Source of the DNA: CAIVAT01 sp037131145
Lineage (GTDB): Bacteria; Bacteroidota; Bacteroidia; Bacteroidales; FEN-979
Direction: 5' to 3'
Length of the DNA stretch: 11,390 bases
Assembly: GCA_037131145.1 (NCBI GenBank)
Contig: JBAXRP010000137.1
Coordinates: 1 to 11,390, forward strand
Shown here: one piece after another, positions 1 to 7,425 of the stretch
Layout: each line of letters begins with the position of its first letter
Numbering within the stretch: position 1 is the stretch's first letter
Translations under genes and position numbers: made by a program
The notes under the pieces: generated by a model
The model's database searches: none
What the model was told of the DNA's origin: nothing
What the model saw: only the letters and a program-made list of their open reading frames with translations

Positions 1-68
1 TTATCCGTTCGGGACAGTATTTACTTGGCGCCGAAGTAAGGGAATTTGAGAAGTAATATTCCAGCTTT
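1..68 (+). pseudogene. 5' end of the aminotransferase gene, cut off by an in-frame TAA
   Basis: Read in the same frame as the CDS that starts at 69, positions 3-53 give a peptide ending LLGAEVREFEK, followed by TAA at 54-56 and then YSSF before the Met at 69. This is the N-terminal segment of DegT/FdtB-type aminotransferases, where a 'SGxYxLGxEVxxFE' stretch comes just before the 'GxKHCIxVxNGLDAL' motif. The two parts join with the spacing expected of an intact protein, so the TAA occupies one codon, often Glu or Lys in relatives as I recall them; a single base change from GAA, AAA or CAA would produce it. The real start codon must lie to the left of the window. The stop may be a true nonsense mutation or a sequencing or assembly error. 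Confidence 0.75.
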
Positions 69-1025
69 ATGGGCGCAAAACATTGTATTGCAGTGGAAAA
101 TGGATTGGATGCCCTAGGTTTAATTCTAAATGCCTACATTGAACTTGGATACATGAAGACGGGCGATGAAATAATTGTACCCGCCAATACCTATATTGCC
201 TCATTGCTTGCAATCAGCGGCAATCGCCTGATTCCGGTACCTGTGGAGCCGGATATTTTAACCTATAATATTAATCCTTATCTGATTGAAGAAAAGATAA
301 CCAGGCGAACCAAAGGTATCATGCTTGTTCACCTTTACGGCAGAAATGCCATGCACCCCGAAATCCAAAATATAATCAACGCCGATAACCTTTATCTCAT
401 TGAAGATAACGCTCAGGCTCAGGGCTGCTTTTATGACGGAAAACGCACCGGTTCTCTTGGTCATGCTGCAGGGCACAGTTTTTATCCCGGAAAAAACCTC
501 GGCGCTCTGGGCGATGGCGGCGCAGTTACAACTGACGACGACGAACTTGCCGAATTAGTAAGAACGCTGGCAAATTATGGTAGCTCAAGAAAATATATAA
601 ACGATTACAAGGGCATTAATTCGAGACTCGATGAACTACAGGCGGCGCTGCTTTCGGTGAAGTTAAAACGCCTCGACGCCGATAACCACCGCCGGCGCGA
701 AATTGCCCGGTTCTATCTTGAAAACATCAAAAACCCTGATATTGTATTACCGCATATTCCTGAATCAGATTGTTCGGTGTGGCACCTTTTCGTTATTCGG
801 AATTCCCGGCGCGACGAGCTTCAAAAATATCTCACCGCAAACGGAGTGCAAACGCTTATTCACTATCCGGTTCCCCCGCACAAACAGAAAGCTTATAAAG
901 AATTAAATAATCTGGAGCTGCCGGTGACAGAAAAAATACACCGCGAAGTTCTAAGCCTGCCAATCAGTCCGGTAATGAGCATGGATGAAGCGCTGGAAGT
1001 AACGAGACTCATTAATGCTTTCTAA
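69..1025 (+). CDS. fdtB: DegT/DnrJ/EryC1/StrS sugar aminotransferase, FdtB/QdtB-like, N-terminally incomplete
   Basis: PLP-dependent transaminase acting on a dTDP-3-keto-6-deoxyhexose to give the 3-amino sugar (Fuc3N or Qui3N type), in the cytoplasm. Visible motifs, in numbering from the Met at 69: NGLDAL at 11-16, PANTYIAS at 38-45, IEDNAQA at 111-117 with the Asp expected to pair with the PLP ring nitrogen, FYPGKNLGALGDGG at 138-151 with K142 as the Schiff-base lysine, and NYGSSRKY...YKGINSRLDELQAA at 169-193. The last block is what makes me favour FdtB/QdtB over WecE or other DegT enzymes. At 318 aa it is about 50 residues short of the family, because the start sits just after an in-frame TAA that splits off the conserved N-terminus. 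Restart at the ATG 12 bases past that stop is possible, but the product may be inactive. Its end overlaps wzx by 11 bp. The substrate is inferred; the family is secure. Confidence 0.85.
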   Translation: MGAKHCIAVENGLDALGLILNAYIELGYMKTGDEIIVPANTYIASLLAISGNRLIPVPVEPDILTYNINPYLIEEKITRRTKGIMLVHLYGRNAMHPEIQNIINADNLYLIEDNAQAQGCFYDGKRTGSLGHAAGHSFYPGKNLGALGDGGAVTTDDDELAELVRTLANYGSSRKYINDYKGINSRLDELQAALLSVKLKRLDADNHRRREIARFYLENIKNPDIVLPHIPESDCSVWHLFVIRNSRRDELQKYLTANGVQTLIHYPVPPHKQKAYKELNNLELPVTEKIHREVLSLPISPVMSMDEALEVTRLINAF

Positions 1026-2298
1026 AATACTCTCGGTTTTCCGCGCCGACATTGTGAAGGTTTCTTCTTTTACTGCGGTTTCAACCGCGGTGAAAATGGT
1101 AACAGGATTCGTGAGCGTCAAAATTTTCGCATCAATCATTGGTCCCGGCGGAATTGCGTTGCTGGGTCAGCTTGGCAACTTTTCAACAATTATCCTCACA
1201 ATCGCTTCCGGCGGAATAAACTCCGGAGTTACAAAACACATTGCCGAAAACAGGGATTCAGCCTCAAAAGTATCGGCATTTATCAACGCTTCCGCCCGGA
1301 TAACCTTTTTCTTCAGCGCGCTGGCGGGCATCCTACTTATCCTTTTTTCCGGCTTTCTCTCAAAACAAATTTTACGGTCGGATGGCTATTCCCTCGTTTT
1401 CATTATTTTCGGTTTTACCATTATTCTGTATGCCTTTAATAACCTACTGCTTTCAATACTAAACGGTTTTAAGGAATTTAAAAAATATGTAATAATCAAC
1501 ATTATAACAAGTATTACCGGACTGGCGTTTTCAATCGCGCTGGTACTTATCTGGAATATCAAAGGAGCGCTCGTTTCGTATGTTACTTACCAGTCGGTAA
1601 TTTTTTTCATTACGCTTGCATTTGTTAAAGGTTCGGGGTGGTTTAAAATGAGCGACATATTTTCCCGCTTCAACCGCAGCGCAGGGAGGCAACTTATTAA
1701 CTTTTCGGCGATGACCTTTGTAAGCGCGATGGTTATCCCCACCGCCCAACTCTTTATCAGAAGTTATATTGTTGAACGCTTATCAATGAGCGGCGCCGGA
1801 ATATGGGAAGGAATGAACCGGATTTCAGGTATGTATCTGATGATTGTCACAACCTCGCTAAGCGTTTATTACCTGCCGAAGTTAGCCGAAACAAAAAGCA
1901 ATTCTGAATTAAAACGTGAAATCATCAGAGTTTTCAGGTTTATCATGCCTGTAATGCTTATAGCGACAATTTCGATTTTTCTGTTCCGCGATTTAATCAT
2001 CGGCATCCTGTTTACACACGACTTTACCTCGATGCGCGACCTGTTCAAATACCAGATGACAGGCGATTTTTTTAAAATCGCAACCTGGATTGTCGCTTAC
2101 CAGATGTGGGCAAAAGGGATGACTGTGGTTTTTATTTCAACTGAGATTATTTTTAACGCCACGCTGGTTTTAATCTCAGTTTACTGCATTAATCATTACC
2201 GCCTGCCGGGAGCCACAATGGCGTATATGCTCAATTATATTTTATGTTTCATCGGCATGGTCGTTATTTTCCGCAAACAATTGCTTTATGCTTCCTGA
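1015..2298 (+). CDS. wzx: O-unit flippase, WzxE-like (MATE/MOP superfamily)
   Basis: Inner-membrane flippase that would move the undecaprenyl-linked repeat unit to the periplasmic face. The 427-aa protein is almost wholly hydrophobic, with roughly 10-12 membrane segments, for example around residues 12-42, 50-66, 96-118, 126-148, 158-180, 186-204, 228-250, 270-288, 306-333, 355-390 and 398-420. The N-terminus (AVKMVTGFVSVKIFASIIGP, GGIALLGQLGNF, ASGGINSGVTK) resembles WzxE of enterobacterial common antigen and related 'O-antigen translocases', and the length fits. The start overlaps the end of the aminotransferase by 11 bp, mirroring the wecE-wzxE order in enterobacteria, and the stop overlaps the next GT2 by 11 bp, so coupled translation is likely. 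Wzx proteins diverge fast, so the carried glycan cannot be read from the sequence. Confidence 0.85.
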   Translation: MLSKILSVFRADIVKVSSFTAVSTAVKMVTGFVSVKIFASIIGPGGIALLGQLGNFSTIILTIASGGINSGVTKHIAENRDSASKVSAFINASARITFFFSALAGILLILFSGFLSKQILRSDGYSLVFIIFGFTIILYAFNNLLLSILNGFKEFKKYVIINIITSITGLAFSIALVLIWNIKGALVSYVTYQSVIFFITLAFVKGSGWFKMSDIFSRFNRSAGRQLINFSAMTFVSAMVIPTAQLFIRSYIVERLSMSGAGIWEGMNRISGMYLMIVTTSLSVYYLPKLAETKSNSELKREIIRVFRFIMPVMLIATISIFLFRDLIIGILFTHDFTSMRDLFKYQMTGDFFKIATWIVAYQMWAKGMTVVFISTEIIFNATLVLISVYCINHYRLPGATMAYMLNYILCFIGMVVIFRKQLLYAS

Positions 2299-3178
2299 GT
2301 CGCCGCTGATATCTGTAATCGTTCCATCATATAACCATGAAAGGTTTATAACCGGGTGTATTGATAGCATTATAAACCAGACTTACCCGAACTTTGAGCT
2401 CATAGTAATTGATGATGGATCAACAGATAACAGCCCTGACATTTTACGGGCGTTGCGATTGAAACATAATTTTACGCTGGTATTTCAGAAAAACAGAGGA
2501 ATTTCAGGAACGCTGAACCGGGCGTTAAAGGATTTTGCAACCGGAAAATATATTGCGATTTGCGCCTCCGATGATTACTGGATAGCTGAAAAACTGGAAA
2601 TTCAGGCGAGGTATATGGAAGAAAATCCTGAATGGGCAATGTGCTATGGGAAGAACCATTTTGTTGATGACAACTCAGCTATTATTCCAGGATATTGCAG
2701 GGATTACAATCTTCTGAAAGGTGGATCTGTTTTTGACGATCTTTTCCTTTTCCGATTTCATCCTCATGTAAATTATCTGATCCGAAGCTCTGTTTTCGTA
2801 GAAATCGGGTATTATGACGAGAGGTTTATTACCGAAGATTATTACATGAACCTGAAAATAGCCTCGCGGTATCCCATTGGTTTTATTGATCAGTTTTTAG
2901 GATTTTACCGGATTCCGGCTTCCGCCCAAAAGATAGAAAGATATGAGTTACTGACCCAATCGCACATTCAGGTTATACAAACATACCGGAACCATCCGTT
3001 GTATAAAGAGGCGCTAAGGCGCGCCTATTTGCGAAATTTTGACGCCTACTCGGGGTTTACGAAATATAAATTAAAAGCCGTCAAAAACATGATGAAAGCC
3101 CTGCCGTTGTTTTATGAGAAACGGTTTGTGGCGGCTTGTATCAAATTACTATTTTTCTCCAAAACGATTGACGGCTAA
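2288..3178 (+). CDS. Family 2 (GT-A) glycosyltransferase
   Basis: Cytoplasmic, probably membrane-associated enzyme adding one sugar to the growing lipid-linked repeat unit. The GT2 fold is clear: an ISVIVPSYNHERF first strand at residues 8-20, nucleotide-binding VIDDGSTDNS at 40-49, NRGISGTLNRAL at 69-80, a DXD-type metal site in CASDDYW at 92-98, and an acidic pair in FITEDYYM (E183, D184) where the catalytic base usually sits. It has 296 aa, normal for single-domain GT2s. The C-terminal 70 residues are rich in Arg, Lys and Tyr, as in members that sit on the membrane. The ATG at 2288 lies inside the end of wzx. Donor and acceptor sugars cannot be predicted. Confidence 0.88.
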   Translation: MLPESPLISVIVPSYNHERFITGCIDSIINQTYPNFELIVIDDGSTDNSPDILRALRLKHNFTLVFQKNRGISGTLNRALKDFATGKYIAICASDDYWIAEKLEIQARYMEENPEWAMCYGKNHFVDDNSAIIPGYCRDYNLLKGGSVFDDLFLFRFHPHVNYLIRSSVFVEIGYYDERFITEDYYMNLKIASRYPIGFIDQFLGFYRIPASAQKIERYELLTQSHIQVIQTYRNHPLYKEALRRAYLRNFDAYSGFTKYKLKAVKNMMKALPLFYEKRFVAACIKLLFFSKTIDG

Positions 3179-3181
3179 ATT

Positions 3182-4462
3182 ATGATTAACAACATCCTGA
3201 AGCGTTTTCTGTTTATCTTCCTTCTGTTCATGTATATTTATGGACCTCCCTTTGCATTCTTTTCATTTTCGTCAGACAAACTGATTCACCTGTTCTTTAT
3301 CATTTCTCTGTTTTTCTATCCTGATAAATATGCCAGGCTATTCAAATATCCAATTTTCACTCTTACCATAGTAGTTCAGATTATCGTCTCCGTTTATACT
3401 TTAATTCTCTATTTGTTCACTCCGACTGAGTATAATTATATATTACACAATTTGCTGCTCCTTACCGAGGTTCTGATTAGTTCAATGTTTTTTGTTGTCC
3501 TATACCTGGAATGGTTCCAAAAACCAAATGCTGATACTTACAATTTTTTACTATACAGCATCATCATCATCACAACATTACAAAGTTTGATATCCATAGT
3601 TGGTTTTGTAAACCCTAAGCTGAACATCTATATCAACAATGGACTACTCTTTTATCAGAAATCCTACAATTTTGGCATAAATTACCGCGGATTCGGCATG
3701 TCCGACGATTACTTTTTTACCATGCCTGTGGTACAGGGAATTGGTTTTGTATGTTGTTTATATTTTGTCTTTCAGGAAAAATACCTTTATTTACTGCCTT
3801 TGCCATTTCTGTTATTATCTATATCCTTCAATGCGCGAATAGGATTTACCCCAATTGTGATTTTCGTTCTTTCGTCAGTAATTTTCTTTTTTAAGAAAGG
3901 TGAAATAAAAATCAGGGCGGTACTCGTTTTGATTGCTTTAACCGGGTTCTTCATTCTATATTTTAATCCTGATGTGTTCTGGAAAAGCAAGTTGAATCAG
4001 GGAGTTAGCTTTGGTTACAGTTTTTTTGACGTGACCTCAAAATTCCTTTTTTCAAACAAGAATGATGAAACGGCGAACTACTCTGTGCTTCGCGAAATGA
4101 TATTTTTTCCTGACAAAAATCTGATGTTGTTTGGTACCGGGGAAAGTATCTTTTACAGCAACCATAAAAATTCGGATGTCGGCTATATTAACCAGATATT
4201 TTACGGCGGTATTACTTATATGATTTTGCAATTCTCGGTTTTGTTTATTGCCTTTTATCAGACGATGAAATCATTGAAATTCAATTTTGATAATCTGAAA
4301 ATAAAAGTTTTTATCGTCGGCGCTTTTCTTACCTTTCTGATATGCAACATCAAAGGATATTTCTTTCTGGTCAAACCCGGGTTGCGACTGGTTTTTCTGA
4401 TCTTCTTTATTGTTTATTACACTTCGGTCAATATGAAAACCCACAATGAACGAAAGATCTGA
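3182..4462 (+). CDS. wzy: Polysaccharide polymerase or O-antigen ligase-like membrane protein (Wzy-type)
   Basis: Likely polymerase joining flipped repeat units at the periplasmic face of the inner membrane. The 426-aa protein has about 10-11 hydrophobic segments and a longer polar loop near residues 290-335. FNARIGF at 216-222 matches the short Arg-containing motif often seen in Wzy/WaaL proteins. GTGESIF...SDVGYINQIFYGG at 318-343 resembles the 'D/N-x-x-Y/F-l-x-x-l-x-x-G' stretch common in Wzy proteins. Sequence identity within this family is always poor, so the call rests on topology, length and position between wzx and glycosyltransferases. The gene looks visibly richer in A+T than its neighbours, which is usual for wzy. 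It starts 3 bp after the previous stop and overlaps the next gene by 17 bp. An O-antigen ligase is the main alternative. Confidence 0.75.
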   Translation: MINNILKRFLFIFLLFMYIYGPPFAFFSFSSDKLIHLFFIISLFFYPDKYARLFKYPIFTLTIVVQIIVSVYTLILYLFTPTEYNYILHNLLLLTEVLISSMFFVVLYLEWFQKPNADTYNFLLYSIIIITTLQSLISIVGFVNPKLNIYINNGLLFYQKSYNFGINYRGFGMSDDYFFTMPVVQGIGFVCCLYFVFQEKYLYLLPLPFLLLSISFNARIGFTPIVIFVLSSVIFFFKKGEIKIRAVLVLIALTGFFILYFNPDVFWKSKLNQGVSFGYSFFDVTSKFLFSNKNDETANYSVLREMIFFPDKNLMLFGTGESIFYSNHKNSDVGYINQIFYGGITYMILQFSVLFIAFYQTMKSLKFNFDNLKIKVFIVGAFLTFLICNIKGYFFLVKPGLRLVFLIFFIVYYTSVNMKTHNERKI

Positions 4463-5255
4463 AAAACCCTTCTTCTCTATTATCACGGTCACATTGAATC
4501 CGGGAACTCAGTTAACTGATACCGTCATCTCTGTATTAAATCAATCTTTTCAGGATTTTGAAATTATCATCAAGGACGGCGGGTCTTCCGATAACTCCAT
4601 AAATTCGTTGCCATCCGACGTCAGAATTAAAACAATTACAAATCCTGACGATGGCATTTATGACGCCATGAACCAGGCGTTGAAACTCGCTTCAGGCGAT
4701 TATATACTTTTTCTTAATGCCGGCGATTCATTTATCTCCGGCGATGTACTGCTGAAAATCGCTTCGCTTACCGGAGAGAAAAAACCAGCGCTCATTTACT
4801 CCGATTATCTGAAAGGATCAAATAAATCTCTTATCCGAAGCCCTGAAAAACTCACTTCGTCGTACCTGATGCGCACTATGATTTGCCATCAGGTTTGTTA
4901 CTTTAAGAAAAGCTGCTTCGATAATTTCGGCGGGTTTGATCTGAGATATAAAGTTGCTGCCGATTATGAGTTTCTTATCAGAATTATTCTGGAAAATAAA
5001 CAAGATTCCCTCTATTATCCCTACCCAACCATAAACTACCGCGGCGGCGGTTATTCCATTCAAAACATGAATCAATCGCTTGAAGAGGTGAAAATGATCA
5101 GACGGCAATACTTTTTACCAATCCGGCTTTTTTTCTTCTATACCTGGTATCTGCTGACTTTCCCGAAACAGCGTCAATACGTCATCGAAAAATACAATCT
5201 TGATTTTTACTATAAAATTTCCAATTTTATTAAATCAGGGGGGAAAAGCAGATGA
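4446..5255 (+). CDS. Family 2 glycosyltransferase, WcaE-like
   Basis: Sugar transferase of the repeat-unit assembly set. Motifs: FFSIITVTLNPG at residues 9-20, IIKDGGSSDNS at 41-51, a DDGIYDAMNQAL block at 68-79, then LFLNAGDSF at 88-96 in place of a plain DXD, HQ at 148-149, FGGFD at 161-165 and AADYEFL at 171-177. The KDGGSxD / GIYDAMN / LNAGD / ADYEF combination is that of colanic-acid WcaE-like and related GT2s. It has 269 aa, normal for the group. The hydrophobic stretch IRLFFFYTWYLLTF around 216-230 may anchor it at the membrane. The ATG lies within the end of wzy. The stop overlaps the next gene's start in ATGA, and the last codons contain a G6A4 run. It is clearly paralogous to the next gene. 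Confidence 0.88.
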   Translation: MNERSEKPFFSIITVTLNPGTQLTDTVISVLNQSFQDFEIIIKDGGSSDNSINSLPSDVRIKTITNPDDGIYDAMNQALKLASGDYILFLNAGDSFISGDVLLKIASLTGEKKPALIYSDYLKGSNKSLIRSPEKLTSSYLMRTMICHQVCYFKKSCFDNFGGFDLRYKVAADYEFLIRIILENKQDSLYYPYPTINYRGGGYSIQNMNQSLEEVKMIRRQYFLPIRLFFFYTWYLLTFPKQRQYVIEKYNLDFYYKISNFIKSGGKSR

Positions 5256-6070
5256 TTTATATCTCAATAATTTCGGTTGCAAAAAACAACCGGGCAGGTA
5301 TTGAAAAAACTTATCAGTCAATAATCAACCAGGATATTGATCTTACCCAGATTGAATGGATAGTAAAGGATGCCGCCTCAACAGATCAAACCATTGAGAA
5401 ACTTCGTGAAATTGAAGAGGAGAAACGCCTTGTCAACTTCCGCTGGAATTCTTCCACTGACGCCGGACTTTATGATGGAATGAATATCGGAATGTCATAT
5501 ATGACCGGGCTTTACGCTCTATTTTTAAACAGCGGCGACTACTTATATTCAAACGACGTTTTAACAAAAACCGTTGCTGTTATCAGGGAAAATGAAGTGA
5601 ACCTTCCTACATTTCTTCTCGGCGACGATATTGTGGATAATATTGATGGGAAGTTCATTTTTCGCAAAGCAAGAGCTCTCAGCTATTTATGGCACAGCTT
5701 ACCTTGTTCACACCAGGCAATATTTTACAACTCCCGCCACATCGGAGAGGTCAGATATAACTTAAAATACAAAATTTGCGCCGACTACCAGTTCACGCTT
5801 GAAATATACCGAAACAATCATAAAAGCCACAAACATCTTGGTTTTGTTGTTCCGGTATTTCAGGCAGGCGGTCATGCAATAAAGCAACGTTTGCAGTTAT
5901 GCGAAGATGCATATTATATTAAAAAAGATATAACCGGCACATCGTTCCCTGTCAGGTCTTTCAGTTTTATTGTCGGCTATTTCAATAATATTCTGATGCA
6001 CTATTTTCCACGATGTTATTTTTTTTACCGCCGTTTGATGGATAAGTATATTGCAAATCCAAACCAATGA
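5252..6070 (+). CDS. Family 2 glycosyltransferase, WcaE-like, paralogue of the preceding gene
   Basis: A second WcaE-type transferase. It shows the same motif series as its upstream neighbour: ISIISVAKNN at residues 4-13, WIVKDAASTDQT at 36-47, DAGLYDGMNIGM at 70-81, LFLNSGDYL at 90-98, SHQAIF at 153-158 and ICADYQFTL at 175-183. The usual DGGS is DAAS here, although Asp40 is kept. The basic, aromatic C-terminus (FIVGYFNNILMHYFPRCYFFYRR) suggests membrane contact. The start forms an ATGA overlap with the previous stop and has the purine-rich G6A4 run about 8 bases upstream, the nearest thing to a Shine-Dalgarno site in the window. The stop again overlaps the DUF362 start in ATGA. Local duplication followed by divergence to a different acceptor is the simplest origin. 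Confidence 0.87.
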   Translation: MIYISIISVAKNNRAGIEKTYQSIINQDIDLTQIEWIVKDAASTDQTIEKLREIEEEKRLVNFRWNSSTDAGLYDGMNIGMSYMTGLYALFLNSGDYLYSNDVLTKTVAVIRENEVNLPTFLLGDDIVDNIDGKFIFRKARALSYLWHSLPCSHQAIFYNSRHIGEVRYNLKYKICADYQFTLEIYRNNHKSHKHLGFVVPVFQAGGHAIKQRLQLCEDAYYIKKDITGTSFPVRSFSFIVGYFNNILMHYFPRCYFFYRRLMDKYIANPNQ

Positions 6071-7416
6071 TTTTGCAGATGAATACTAATGTTATTGCAA
6101 TTAAAACGCCTCACTACAACTCCGAAGCGATTGCAGACGGACTTCCGGCTGAATTGTTCGGGCAGATTGCTCCCGGCGATACGGTAATCCTGAAACCAAA
6201 CTGGGTGAAGGAATCGCATTTAAGAAAGCCGGAGGAATGGGAGTACGTGATTACGCATCCGGCTGTGATAACCGCAGTTTTATCAAAGGTTTGTGAAATT
6301 CTTGAACCGGGCGCCAAAATAATTATTGCCGACGCGCCTCAAACAGATTCATCTTTCATTAAAATATTGTCGCGTTACCCTGTGGAAGAATGGCAAAACC
6401 AGGTAAAGCAAAAAGGAATAATATTGGAAATCATTGATCTTAGAGATGATGAATGGATTCAAAAAGGTGATGTGGTTGTCAACCGGAAAAAGCTGGCAGG
6501 CGATCCTCTCGGAAAAACCGAAGTTAATCTACTTGATGATGCGAGCGAATTTTTTGGTCACCATAAGTCGCAAAGAGGCTATTATGGCGCCGATTACAAT
6601 ATAAAAGAGACCAACGAAGCGCACGACGGGCGCAACAACCGTTACAGATTGTCGCGGTCGGTAATTGAGGCTGATGTATTCATCAATCTTCCAAAGCTCA
6701 AAACGCATAAGAAAGCCGGAATTACCTGCTGCCTGAAAAACCTGGTTGGGATTAATACCTATAAAAACTTTTTACCGCATCACGCTGAAGGCGGTCCATC
6801 CGAATCCGGAGATCAGTTTCCGCATGATAGTATGCAGGCGAAGATCGAAGGACCTTTACTTGCTTTTGTCAAACAAAAATTTCTTCACAATACAGCAATG
6901 GCTAGACTTTTGAAGCCATTGAGCAAGACTGCCCGGTCGTTTTTTGGAGAAATTGAACACAATATCAGAAGCGGAAACTGGTACGGCAACGACACTTTGT
7001 GGCGCATGACTCTCGATTTGAACAAGGCATTTTTTTATGCAAACCCCGACGGCTCAATGCGTGATGAAAAACTGATAAACGCGAAAAAATATATCGGAAT
7101 TGTTGACGCAGTACTAGCAGGTGAAGGAAATGGTCCGCTGTCGCCAAATCCGCGAGAGATGGGTTATATCTTTGGAGGAACCAATCCTGTGGCAATTGAC
7201 TCTGTTTGCGCTGCAATGATGGGGTTCGATCCAATGAAAATTCCCACCATCAGAAATGCTTTTCAGATAAAGAGATATCCCTTATGCAATTTCAATTACG
7301 CCGATATTCAGGTCGCCGCTGAGAATCATAATTGGCTTCTTTCGGAATTACCCAAATCAATGATTATTCCGTTTGAACCACAGTTTGCCTGGAAAGGTCA
7401 TATCGAAAATGAATGA
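6067..7416 (+). CDS. DUF362 domain protein of the exopolysaccharide-locus type
   Basis: Function not established. DUF362 features visible: DTVILKPNWV at residues 38-47, HPAVITAVLS at 64-73, IIIADAPQTDS at 85-95, the central VFINLPKLKTHKKAGITCCLKNLVGI at 204-229, GNWYGNDTLWR at 303-313 and GTNPVAIDSVCAAMMGFDP at 371-389. At 449 aa it is longer than many family members. Some DUF362 proteins carry 4Fe-4S ferredoxin motifs; there is no CxxCxxC here, and the few cysteines (CC at 221-222, C76, C381) are scattered. There is no signal peptide, so it is probably cytoplasmic. The start overlaps the GT2 stop by 4 bp; Met5 at 6079 is an equally possible start. I recall this subtype beside CapK-like ligases and bi-domain oxidoreductases in capsule loci, which suggests a shared step in sugar modification, but that is inference. 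Confidence 0.85.
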   Translation: MILQMNTNVIAIKTPHYNSEAIADGLPAELFGQIAPGDTVILKPNWVKESHLRKPEEWEYVITHPAVITAVLSKVCEILEPGAKIIIADAPQTDSSFIKILSRYPVEEWQNQVKQKGIILEIIDLRDDEWIQKGDVVVNRKKLAGDPLGKTEVNLLDDASEFFGHHKSQRGYYGADYNIKETNEAHDGRNNRYRLSRSVIEADVFINLPKLKTHKKAGITCCLKNLVGINTYKNFLPHHAEGGPSESGDQFPHDSMQAKIEGPLLAFVKQKFLHNTAMARLLKPLSKTARSFFGEIEHNIRSGNWYGNDTLWRMTLDLNKAFFYANPDGSMRDEKLINAKKYIGIVDAVLAGEGNGPLSPNPREMGYIFGGTNPVAIDSVCAAMMGFDPMKIPTIRNAFQIKRYPLCNFNYADIQVAAENHNWLLSELPKSMIIPFEPQFAWKGHIENE

Positions 7417-7425
7417 TTCCCCGCC

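Noticed and set aside
54..56. Reassigned TAA codon
   Set aside because: Several other genes in the window end at TAA or TGA where expected (for example TAA at 1023-1025 and 3176-3178), so a changed genetic code is not supported.
2063..2081. Perfect 8-bp hairpin (GCGATTTT / AAAATCGC) inside wzx
   Set aside because: It lies mid-gene in coding sequence, has no following T-run on the + strand, and such A/T-rich inverted matches arise by chance.
3557..3570. ATC triplet run in the polymerase gene
   Set aside because: It encodes an isoleucine stretch in a membrane segment. It is short, and changes in whole triplets would keep the frame, so a switching role is not supported.
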